Part shown: one piece after another, positions 47,786-60,000 of the stretch
How positions within the stretch are numbered: the stretch's first letter is position 1
Layout of the letters: every line of letters starts with the position of its first letter
Assembly (NCBI RefSeq): GCF_004379255.2
Contig: NC_056051.1
Span: forward strand, 26,219,267 to 26,283,266
Reading direction: 5' to 3'
DNA: 64,000 nt
Source of the DNA: Salvia splendens
Lineage: Eukaryota; Streptophyta; Magnoliopsida; Lamiales; Lamiaceae
The notes under the pieces: generated by a model
Told to the model about the DNA's origin: nothing
Database searches by the model: none
Seen by the model: the letters and a program-made list of their open reading frames with translations, nothing else
Translations under genes and position numbers: made by a program

Positions 47786-49570
47786 CTACTCTTTTGTCCA
47801 GACATAGGAAGTATTAAAAAAACCACCATCAATATCATCACAATCATAACATAAGTAATCATCAACATATTCAAAATCACGATCATAGCTATCCTTCCTT
47901 TGCATTATCCAATCCATAAAACTAATGGAGTCCGTATGGAGCCACAGATCTTTTCTTCGCTCAGAGCCAGAATCCATTTCCCTATTATAGGCTTTCTCAA
48001 GACCGGGGCATAGCCGAAGATCAAGTGATTTGAGGTGGGGGCAGTCATCGAGAATCGCTTCCAGTCCCTTATATCTCATCTGATGCTCACAAAGTCGGAG
48101 ATGGCGCAGATTAGGCATGGTTTTTCGAATTGCTACCACGTCCCCCGTAAAATCTGTATCTTCAGCGAAACAGTTGTGATATGAAAATGATTTCAACATT
48201 GGGCAAGCAATCCCAATGGCTTCAAAATCATTGGATGTGAGCATTGGCTTCATCGTAAGGTGCAACTCTTCCAACCGTGGCAGTTTTTCTAGTCCCCGAA
48301 ACAACTCAGTTTAGTTCGAATAATCACAATCTTCATCATCACACACTACAGCTGTAAGGTATCGAAAGAATGGGACCATAAATGAATGAATGCTATAAAA
48401 CTACGAATCACCACACAAGGAACATTGAAGCTGTACAAAGAGCAGTAATACTAAAAATCAAAATTCAACAAGTGTAGCAGTCTTTTTCTATTGAACCGAA
48501 TTTTTCTCTATAGTGTACATATCAAGAAGATGATAAAACACTCAATGTATATATGGAAATGAAGGAAATGATGAAGATGCAAAGGGTGTGAAGAAGATAC
48601 AGTCAAAACCTCTCGATATTCTCCAATCTCCAGAATGAAAATTTCACCCCAACCTTACAAGAGCTAAGTGTATATCTAGCATCACATTCAACTTCTATTG
48701 CTGATAACTTTCCCTAAAAGATCCAACCAATTAATTCAACAACTGGTGCAACTAATTTCCAACTGATTCAGCTAATTGCCTAACAACTTTTGCCAACGTC
48801 TATCTCCTATTTTGTGATCGTAACAGTAAGGTTGTAGAATAATGTGTATACGCAAGATAATAAAAGGAAAACTCACAAAATCAACCCAGCATCCAATTCT
48901 GAGGATATGAATCGAAGAATAATATAAGGAAATCACACAAAATCAACCAACATCCAATTCAGAGGATACGAAACGAAAGAATTCCACCAATCAGCTACGT
49001 AAATTAAGCAAGTCACATACACACACAAACTGCACACACTGCACACATTTCATATCCATTTATTCAAATTCAATTTCGTATATCATTTCTACCTATCAAA
49101 GGATTTGGAATTAAATTCCTTAAAATTCTAATTCAATTCCGATTCCGTGTAAATAATGAACATAAGCAAGATAATAGTAAAAGAAAAACACACAAAATCA
49201 ACCAGAGGATATGAAATGAAAGAATTCTACCGATCTGCTATGTAAGTTAGGAAGTAATACAAATCCCAAACACCGATCTTTAGCTGGAGCAGTTGTCCCT
49301 GGCTTATATCAACTGCGCGGCGGAAAAGGTACCCGAGTTTTCTCTCCGCACAACGGCAAACGTGGTCGTGTCCGCAGCCCCCGTTATAGCAAAGCTCATT
49401 AGGTTCGCAGCCCCCGCAACGGCAAATGATGCCGAAATCGAGGGCGGTGGGACGTCGATAATCCAAATCTATAGCGCGCCATGTACAATGTCTTGGGTGG
49501 TTCCGGTTCCGGTTCGCCGACGTCGAGCACCCAAGGCTCGTCGACGCCGGCGGCGACCACCTCATTTTGA
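47786..49570 (-). pseudogene. SKIP19/FBL23-type F-box/LRR gene lacking its F-box and middle exon
   Basis: Two parts are recognisable on the minus strand. A first-exon tail at 49231-about 49500 carries WRAIDLDY, RRAVDISQGQLLQL and YFLTYIADR followed by a good donor at 49230. A last exon at 47786-about 48304 carries the LRR part (KLPRLEELHLTMKPML, CPMLKSFSYHN, CPHLKSLDLRLCPGLE) to a normal stop. Between them the usual segment with the first LRRs cannot be found. Upstream of about 49570 the expected F-box is replaced by Harbinger-derived sequence. An unusual Cys/Gly-rich insertion (CRCGGCEP, NGGCGHDHVCRC) lies in exon 1. In the family such proteins are SCF substrate receptors; this copy is probably dead. 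It is possible that only an LRR fragment is expressed. Confidence 0.7.
48860..49245. repeat. Repeated segment that copies the exon 1 end and donor of the F-box/LRR remnant
   Basis: Three related copies lie around 48872-48915, 48925-49010 and 49185-49245, with shared blocks ACACAAAATCAACC, GAGGATATGAAATGAAAGAA and TTCTACCGATCTGCTATGTA. The middle copy includes an altered version of the exon end and splice donor (GTAGCTGATTGGTGGAATTC on the minus strand). Confidence 0.7.
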
Positions 49571-49589
49571 CGTGGATGCATACGCTCGT

Positions 49590-50520
49590 CCCTCCGCCCC
49601 GAGGTATTCGCAGGGATTATCCCAAATTAGGGATGATTATCCGGATGAACTCAATCCGGAAGGAGGACGAGGCGGTGGAAGCTCCAGGGCTCACGCATTC
49701 GACGCCGTGGAAGAAGAGGGGGAGGAGGCGGCCGAGGAGAAGGAGGATGTAGGCCGTCATCCATACAGCCAGACACGATGTCTCTGTACAACGCCTGAGT
49801 CAGCGTCTCGTACGATCCCATCGTCGGGAATCAACAAACCCGTAAGTGTTTTTGGGAAAAGGTTACCGACGCCTACAATGAGATTAAGCCAGAGGGGTCC
49901 CGCCGCCGCACATTGAAGATGCTCCACATTTTGACCCAGTCGATAGAGAAGTTAAAAAATTTTGCGGGATCTACAAGAATGAAGCGGCGAATTAACAAAG
50001 CGGAGTCCAATCCAGCACAGGCTTGACCTCGAAACGCACGAAGTACACGGCTGGTGGTCAATACTCGTCTAGTGAGGGCGGTTCAGGCAGCGCCACACAA
50101 GAGTTTGCCTCACAGGAGGTTGAGGGTACGACCACCGATGCATGGGGTCCTCCAGTGGGCGCCATCGGCCGCAAGGGACCAAGGCGACAAAGGCGGAGTA
50201 GTTTTTAAGTGTGTAATTTTTAATTTCTAGTATTTTAAATTATATTTTTTTAGATTTTAATTATGTGTTTTTTATATTTTTTTAGGATTTTAAATTGTAA
50301 TTTTATTTGATTTAATAAAGTGTGTTTTTATTAATTGAATTTGTTGGAATAAAAATAAAAAATAAAATTGAATGAATAGTTAAGGGATAAGATGGTTAAA
50401 AGATGGAGGGGTGCAGGTGCTTCTCTTAGTTAAGAGATGAGATGAAAAGTACAGTGGGGCCATGAATAGTGAAGAGATGAGACGGTTAAAAGACAGCGTT
50501 GCGGATGGATTTAGATAAAT
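49590..50520 (+). mobile_element. Decayed Harbinger-type ORF1 (Myb/trihelix-like, NAM-associated) and element remnant
   Basis: The plus strand shows pieces of the ORF1 protein that accompanies plant Harbinger transposases (in databases often mislabelled 'glutathione S-transferase T3-like'). In order: RYSQGLSQIRDDYPDELNP near 49604-49660; then, after frame changes, SYDPIVGNQQTRKCFWEKV and AYNEIKPEGSRRRTLKMLH (49800-49920); FDPVDREVKKFCGIYKNEA (about 49930-49990); and YSSSEGGSGSATQEFASQE (50055-50120), ending in a stop at 50208. At least two frameshifts and an internal deletion before GLTSKRTK are evident. Termini are not clear; GAGATGAGACGGTTAAAAGA near 50475 may belong to the right end. Confidence 0.75.
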
Positions 50521-51055
50521 TTTCCTATTTTTATTAAAAACATCTATAATGACAAACTTATTATATTAAAAAAATTTCACTTCCACCTTCCACAGTTACT
50601 ACAAAAATAAGTATAGTACTCTCAACAAATTAATGAAATAATTCGTGAATCATTAACATTCTTGTTATTTTTTTCAAAACTCTCATTTTATAGATGTACA
50701 GATATAGATCTACAAAGTAAATTAACCGCAATAAAGATCACATTTTCCATATTTCATCAACTTGAGCAAATGTTATCCATTTGCCTTATTATCACCATAA
50801 ATCAGAAGAAAAAAACCACTACAAATTGAACAATAGAACTATGAATAATTCAGTTTCATAACAAAAATCTTACTATGTATTTTGCAGACAAAAATGAGTC
50901 TCTCTTCTATCATTGAGAACTATCTAGACTACATTGTTAGACCAATGCTGCACATTTTTGCAAATACTGCATTGTGTAAACATTGATTTACAGTGTTAGA
51001 CCAAGGGGTTTCGCAAAACTCTATCTCGTCGGCTTTGCTCTAGAATCCGTTGCAT
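50521..51055. other. Intergenic, including the UGGT 3' UTR
   Basis: AT-rich with no gene. Roughly the 200-300 bp next to 51056 should be UGGT 3' UTR. Confidence 0.5.
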
Positions 51056-54000
51056 TCACAATTCTGCTTTTGATTCCGCATCCTCTGCTGAGTAATCTGC
51101 AGCTGGTTTCTGGATTTCGGGGGGAGGCAGTGCAACTTGCTCTTGGGGTTCGATATCCTCGCCCATAAATTTGGCGGTGAAGCGCCTGGCTTCTAGATCA
51201 AGATCTGGCCACTCTGCGACTATTCTTCTCGCTCCCTACAAGAAAGCAGAGGACGAAAGACAAAAGCTGAGACGTGATGAAAGCAGAGACGTGAAGAGGG
51301 TGTCGAGAGTTGTGGAGTAGGGAAAAAACCTGAAGCTTGGGCTCCTTAGTCATGGGGTTGTTGCAGAGATCTATGGTTTTAGCCTTGGTTTTCGTGGCGT
51401 TGCCACACCACGACTCGCACCATAGCCATTCTTGTGGCAGGGAGAAGATGGGCACCATGTGCTGAGCATAGTTTGGAAGATCCTGAAACACAGATCAAAT
51501 CTTATCACCAATGTCACTTTCACACAAAATATTAGGATTAATAGTCAATTTAAATCACGACGTTTGGTTCATAATGTTTGAAAACGAAATACGGAGTACT
51601 AAATTATGAAGTTTCAATTTTTCTCAATTTTCCCATCCATGCACGAAAAGGTGGCTTTGATGATGTTTAATTAAAAAAAATTAAAAAGAAAAAATCACTA
51701 AAAGACGTCATTATGTACATACATTAGAGAAATATTGCAACTTCGTGATTTGATACTCCGTCTTCGAACCTTATGGGACCGACCAAAATTTAACCAATCA
51801 TCGTGATTTATAATATTGCATTTACTCTAGTGATTCATTAAGATTTTTGAAGAACATCAAAACATGACTAAATCCCAAAGAGCGGCATGGTATTACCCGT
51901 TATTCAAGAAAACGAAAAAAGCAGAGTTGAAGCAACCAAATAAACTCATCATGTACCTGATCGAGATTAGAAAGACTGTTGGGGTCTTTGCTTAGGGTTT
52001 CGTAAACCACTCTTAACTGATCCCCTGCTGCTGTCTCCCGAAATTTGACCAAATCAACGACATATAATGCACTAAAGAAGCATCCCACCCCACGTTAGGC
52101 TTGATTATCAGAATGAAAAGATATTGAATTCCAAAAGAAACGAAAAGACGAATACCTAATATGATACGGTCTTCCTTGCAAATGGTCTCTCCAGAATCCC
52201 TGTTAACAAAATTAAAAATCAATCAGCTATAATGATTGATTAAAAATTTAATTTCCTTAGAAGTTACGACCACAAGGAAAAGATCGATAAATAAAAAGGT
52301 GGATTTACTTGTTTCCAGAACCGATAGCCATCCATGTCTTTGTTATTGTCACAGAAAGGAGTATACGCGAGGGGCCGTCCTTTTAAATCCATATCATAAA
52401 GTTCTCCCATGTCTGCCCTCACGATCTGATCGGCATCAACGAATATAACCTGCAGGTTGAGAAACCACATTTACATTTTTAGTTGCAGTAGATCGAAACG
52501 AACCATCATTAAAGCAGTATACTATCATATTACGAAACCAGAATATACCTTTTCTAGGGCAAGTGGGAAAATGACATCAAGAAAAAGGATTTTATACGCC
52601 CATATTATTCGCTGTTTCTCTTTTTGTTTGTGAAGCCATGTAGGCCACTTGTACGTGATCAATTTATACTCGAAGCCATATTCATTTGCCATATGAGGGA
52701 TCACATCCTGCCAAAAATCATAAGTTTAGATTTTAAACGGATAAAGTTGAGATTAGCAAAGAGAACAACAAATATTACTCCTTCCGTCCCGTATATATTG
52801 ACAATTTGACATGTTTTTTTACCTTTTAAGTCAACCCCCATAAAACCCCGTACCCAAAAGAAATGTGTCGATCTATATATGGGATGGATGTAGTGAAAAA
52901 AGTGAAGGGCAAACCTTGAACTGAGGAGAAAGATAGTTCTTTATAAACCAAAACTTGACTGGCCGATCTGTATTTTTCAGGACACTTAAAATCATAATTT
53001 TGAGAAAACGCTCATACCTGCATAAAAGTAGTGTGTCACACCTTAGATGTAAATGCACAGAGTTTAAAATTTGACACACCGATTCCAATTCACATTCCAA
53101 GTGTCGAGGAAAGAAACACTAGATGCTCACCTTTAAAGCCGTTTATTTTGTTTTAATCTAATTTATTTGTTTTTGTTTAAACCAAATTTCCAACCATGGG
53201 CTTAAAGTAATTGTCGAAGTGGAGATATAGGGACTTACAGGTGCCCGGATGCAACCGAGAATATATTGATTTTTTCCCCATGACGACCACCACTTCCTGG
53301 CTTCTGCAACGAATTCTGAAATTATTCTGAGAAGCATAATCTTCTGAAAAAGCATAAGTATATAGGAATGTCCATTAACGAGTTTTAATATTACCAAGGA
53401 ACTGCTCACGTCTTTCTTTGACTGTTCTTTTCCTCCAATAAATCCAGAAGCCCATTTGAGGATATTCGAATTCCAGCCGTTCTGAGATCCCTGAACATTT
53501 ATTCGACAAAATCCCCAAAAAATAAGATTCTGAAGCTAATAAACAAAAATTTTATAGGGGTATTATACAGAGTAAAACATATAGAATTTCATAGCTTCTT
53601 ACCTTTTTCTTATTAGAGTGACTATCATCATCAGCTGGCAGCAAGAGTTTCTCTCGCTCCATGCCCTTCTTCTTGATCACTTCCATATGAACCAATTTAC
53701 CCCGTAAGTTATCTATCGTGATTCGTTTCGACAAAGTCGTGTCACCGGCTCCTTCACCATCTTCCTTCATGACATAAAGCTCGGAACTTCTGCCTGGTGC
53801 CATCTGCAAGTACCATACCCCAGGAAGAACCTTCATTTGCCAGTAACCCAAATTTGCCATCACAAGAGTATCGACCAAGTGGGGGGCATGCTTAGTCCCT
53901 AGAATCAACTGCAGGCCCCGAGGGGGTTCGTGATCCTTCTCAGAGCAATGACCTGATTGCGTATTACTCCATTAGTATCTTTGACTGACTATCAAACTCA

Positions 54001-57000
54001 ATAATAAAGCAAAAACAGTACCTGTAAGGACAAGAGCTTCGAGTTCAAACACTGCTTGCAAGGTCCTGGTGTTGCCGAGATTCTCTAGCAATATGTTGTC
54101 CAGGTCATGGCTGCAAAATATCACGCTTATTAAAATTAAACGCTAAAGGAATCATAACAATGCTTGCATAGCTTTTTCATAATGATTTTTCCACAAGACA
54201 ATGCTTAAATAGTTTTTTCATTAACTTACACAGCAACTACAGGCTGAACTAGCCATGGTTCAGGAACATCGAGATTCATGGTGAGAGTCTTAGAGAGTGG
54301 CATGTTTGCGAAAAATGCTCTGGGACCATGTACGACATGATCCGTAGCACTGAAGTCATCCTAAAAAGGCAATGACAGAGTGAGGGCAGGAAGTGAGGGA
54401 ATCTTAAATAAATTGGGTGATTTGCTAAGAGTGTTAACGCTTACCATTGTTGGCACGACATATCTGTAATAATTCTTCAAAGGAAGATCCACTAGAGAGC
54501 TCTGCCAGGTAAATAATAACAATTTTAGACACTATTTTCAAGGCATAGTGACGTACTCAAAGGCATATCCTTAAAAATTGTTCAATAACACTTGGGCACG
54601 TAAATAACAATAGACTCGGAAACATGAGGTAAAATTTAAAGTTTCTTTTCCTTTAGGCCTTTAACAGGAAGCAAATGCAGAATATCCTTTCCAACTTAAT
54701 ACATTAGTACTTAATCCGTTAATCCGACATTAGTTTTAGGGGAAATTAAGACTTAAATAACAAAATAAGGTTCTAGATTGATGCATAAGTCAGTTAGTTC
54801 TTACTATCTTGCTTTATGTTCAATAGCACATTTTGCTTCATGGCATATCATATAAATTTTCAGTAAGGTACTCTGAGGCAGCTTTTGATTAGACACTCTT
54901 ACCATTGGGTTGAGCACAAGTCGCATGCTTGGTTGTACATACTTCGACAGAATCCGAAGAAGAGCTGCAAGCTTTTGGCCAGAAGGACTCAAGGGATCAA
55001 TCACGGCATCGATATGGATGCTTGAATTTTCATTTTGTAAAATAACAGCACTGCAGAAAGTTTTATCGCAGAAGGAGTTTAGTCAATCATCCAAATTAGA
55101 TGCACAAATTGATCAAACATAATGCATTGTCAAGATATATATCATCTAATAATACATCATATGCAGTACAGATCAAACAACCAGCGAGGATTTTGGTGAA
55201 TACACTAAGTTGAATATTAGAAGTTCAGATTCTTCAAACGAGAAACTATGCATAATGCATATCGACGCAAGAGAATGATCCTGAACAAAATTGTATTAAC
55301 CAATCATATCACTTTCATGCACCGATTCAAGTAGGAAATTTGATATCAATTGACTTAAAAGCTTTTGAAGTGACCACATAAAAGGAATCAACTGCATCAT
55401 CCAAGGATGTCAACGTGCTATATAAGGATATGCCAAAAATGAGTCGAAAAGGAACACCGAGCAAATTTATCATATCCCTTTCCCACCTCCAAAAAAATAA
55501 TTCTTGCAAACAAGTAGTCCGTACCTGTAATCAGCATTCAGAAGTTCAAAACGGGCACCTTCAGAGCTTCGATCCCTTGTAGAAGTTGAGGATGAGATGG
55601 CCATAACAATGTCACTGATGAATTTGCTGCAAAGAGGAAAAAACTAAATATATTATTTCGCAGATTAATGAATATGAATGAAAAAATGTGCTGAAACTGA
55701 GCTAGCAAAGAGAGTAAAAACTGGTACGGTTAAGATTATGCAGCAATGAGATACGTTATAGATTCAACAGCGAATGAGCCTAGACCATTGATGTACCTTG
55801 TCAACACGTCAGGATCAATACCCTCCCATTTTATCTCTTCAATGATTTCAGCAATATGTTTTATACGCTGTTTGAACTCTAACGATTCAAGAAGATGCAA
55901 ATCATGGCTCAAGAATGTACTACCATCAAAGAGTCGGACCACCTGTGGAACACAATGGAACATACAGGGACCCTGAGTGAGTACAATATTTATTTAATTA
56001 ATTGACAAAAAAGCAACTCAGCAGGTGAAAAGGTGGTAAATCCAATGCATTACTAGTTTATGAAACACAATATATTAACCAATATTCTTTATAATAAAAA
56101 CAAGCAACTTTGAAACCCAATCCATCCAACCACCTAAATGAATTCCTCACATCTTCAAAGAGTCCCCCATTACATTTAAACCAAACAGACTATTGCTACT
56201 AAATGCAAAATGCGAACTAATTTAAAATATTATTACGACCACAGGCTGATCCAAAGTCTGCAATATAAATCAAGAACTGTGAAAAGATGCTCACTCTGCC
56301 ATTGGTAATAACTGCATTGACCCCAAATTCAAGACCAATAGTCCTATACAAGAACTGGGTCACCTGCACATGCATTGAGCAAAATGTCAACAGTGTATGT
56401 AGGACATATCTATAAATAATTTAGGCACTGATATATCTCCTCTGGGTACATATAGAATATAACAGCAACCAATCCTAGCCCCACTCATGAAACAAGAGTC
56501 CAGAGTGTGCGAGGTTAATGTCTTTATCTCAGTGAATTTCTTTTGTATTCTAATTTTCTAGTGCCAAAAATGTTACTCCGTATTTTTAAGTGCTAGACTA
56601 ATCTGTTGGCTTGGTTGTCATCGTATCTCACTATTGCAACATTGCACGATGGAATAATCATTGATAGAGATTCTTTGTCACACCACAGATGGATAGTTTT
56701 ACACTGACAGACAAGAGGCCCCTTGGACCATGCAAGAATTCAGCATCCAATTGAATCTTGTCTAAGTATATGGAGACAACAAAGCATCTAGAATAATTGA
56801 AAAGATGATGGCAACAACTCTGACCCTGACACATTCCATTTATTTGTTCCATGTTTAAATAGTACTTACATCTATGTGAGAAAAAGAAATGTAACTAAAG
56901 AGAAAACTCAGGACTTAGTTGCACAAAATACCAGAAGAAGAAGAAAAGAAGAAGAGCAAACCTTCTTTAAGTAACCCCTAAAATTTTCAGCAGAAAATCC

Positions 57001-60000
57001 TGAGCAGGCAGATACGAAGCCCTTTGATGGCAACCCATTTGCATCTGCTAACTGTACCACCTTATCAATAAGTGCCTGATGGTTTTCGGTAGCTCCAGAA
57101 GACGACATATATTCCTTTTCGTAGAATGAACAGAGTTGATCGATAAACTGTAGCACTCCTTTTTTATGGCTGCAAAGCAAATAAGAGAGACTATAAGAAG
57201 AAATAGCAAGGGAAAGAGGGGAGAAAGGGGCTACCAAAATAACAAGCTCAACTAACCCATATGAGGATACTGCTGTTTTGAAGACTTCCATGAACAGGAG
57301 ACTTGGTAAAGTTGCATCATCATCGACATTAAACAACACACCAATCCGAGCATATTTGGTGCCACCAATCTGAAACACAATGCAAACGTTATCAGAAAGA
57401 AGAAATAGAGGATAACATTCCGGGACAAGTAAACCATGCAATCAATCAGTGTTGGAATTATAAAACATAACTAGTATTTCTAACTATATCAATGAAATGG
57501 GCGACAAAGTGAATGAAACTTGCTGAAGCAATTCCTAGTTTCCCATTTATCCTATTTAACGTCCTGGTTACAGGTTAACTGAAAAGGGATATAGGCTCAA
57601 CCGAGGACTACAAGGGTCACATCCAGTACATTTAAGTGCTTTTCTTATAAAGAGGGAGGCTATCAAATATCGAGGGCATAGTGTAGATTTCCTAAACAAA
57701 ACCTATCAATTTCCACGGTGGAGAAATATTATTAATGAATACTATTAAATTAAACAAACTGCAACATTAATATCACCAGATAGCGAATTCCTTCATGTAG
57801 CAACTTCATCCCTTTCTTTGAAGTGGCATCAACAGCAAGAATATGAGTGACAGGCTTCACATCGTCAAATGCTGAAATAAAATGCTCAAGATCAGATATT
57901 TCAAATAAGATGAAGACTAACATTCTTGATATTGCTCACCAAGAACTTACTTTCAGATGAATGCAAGTAGTGGAGGTCATTCAATACTGATTCTCTTGCC
58001 AGAATTGATTCACACAAGGAGACAAACTTTGGTTTGACGACCTTACCATCTGCAATTATCTGCAGGATCAAAGGTTCGAAGAGCTTTAGCCAGAGAAACA
58101 CACCAAAAAAGGAACACGAAGTGATAAACAACATGTACAGAACCAAATTTAATTATGAAAGATGTGATCAAAATTGACCTTTGGGTTATAACGCTGAACA
58201 CCACTTTCAGAAAGAAATTTGTCCAGAGCATCAGTATGGGAATTTATTTGTCCATAGTATACTTGCTCTTGTATTCTGGGAAGCTCTTCGTTCATGGCAT
58301 TCATAAGAGCCTCCTGGTAATGGAAGAACCAACAACAACATCATATTAACTAAAGACAAAGATTCTGAAGCTTGATTCTGTGATTTAAGAATAACCAATT
58401 ATTCATTCACAAAGAAACAGTGCCAAGCATTAAAAGGATTGGATAAACACACTCAATATGATACATGAAAGAAACTAGTACTACATCTTAAACAAGTACA
58501 AAAGTTATTTTCAAAGAACTCTTCATATATTCTACATACAATATGATGGCAAAAATCAGTTTCTGAAGCCAATAAATGCTAAATGATATGATGTAACTCA
58601 AACATGACTCATACAAATCAACCCCAATAAAGTTCGATGCTAATAAATCAGAATATTTTATTGGATTGCTAAAGAGTACCTCATTAGGTTCATAGACAAG
58701 TCCATTCATCAATAGAGAACACTCAAGCTTAGCAAAGCCCAGTTTAAAGGCAAACATGGTGCTCTCCACAGACAGCTCGTTCAAAGTTTGGTCCTTCTCC
58801 AATTTCAATAGAGTCTCTTGAGGGGGCGTTTTCACCCTAGGCCTAAAAGGGCAAATTATAATTAGATCTCAGAAAAATTGGCAAGAATGTCACCAACAAC
58901 ACATATATTCAATTGGAGAATCAATGACCCTTGCAGATGAGAGGAAAAATTACAAGAAGATCCAAGTTAAAAGAAGGTAAATTTAAAAGTCTTACAGCAC
59001 TGTTTCCACAAAAGCCCCTTCAACATGATGCACTTCGGGACTATCCTCTGCACCTGAATCCATTCTCAATTTGTTCACCTGTGATTGTGAAATACAGATT
59101 AAAATATGTGTATAATAGAGTACAATTTCTAGACCATGACACCCAACTGATTATCAAGCATAGATCAATAATTATATGTTTGGATAAGTGAGTAGCTGTC
59201 CAACTGTAAGTCTTTAACAGGATCACACAATAGGGAATGGATAATCCAAACCCATAAAACTGGGAACCAAATACCAGATTCCCACAAGGGAATAAGCGCC
59301 ACAAAGTTCGAGTAAGTAAGAATGCCCAATATATCACTCTTTGCGTATCAGACTCTTACATTGCTCAAGAACTGGAAAGCCGTTGGAGCACCATGATTTT
59401 CTTTGATGTAATTGAAGAGGCGTATGATCTGCCAAATTGAAACAACACATCATCAGGAGAGGTAAAGAGTGGTTCATCAAGGTCATAGGGTCAAACAAAG
59501 TATAGATACAGTGTGTTCTGTCTTTTTCACTCATTACCAAGAAAATTTCTTTCAGTTTCTTATACCATATAATTGGTCCCTAGTCTAGGAAAACAGGAGA
59601 GAGAGAGAGAGAGAGAGAGAGAGTTCAACTATATTAAAACATCTAAGTGCAACTATAAAAACATATAAGCGAAAATTCATAATTGTAAGCACAATATCCT
59701 AGACCTCGATATTACACCACACGGATGTTTTCCTTCTTCACCACACAAAACCAAAAACTGACTTCAAGGGTCATAATATTTATACAGGTTTATCAAGAAG
59801 CCACCAATACAATATAATGAATAGTTATGATTTTCTCACCCTAAGCTCATGTAATTTGTGCGGTTAGAAGCTTCTTCAAAGAAATTTATTCTGAGTACAC
59901 TATATAGGACTGAAAATTCTCTTTGCTGATTTTAAATTTCAAATTATCTCCAAGGAAAAAAAAGAGCTATGTTTGCTGATTATAGAATGAAAATAATCAA

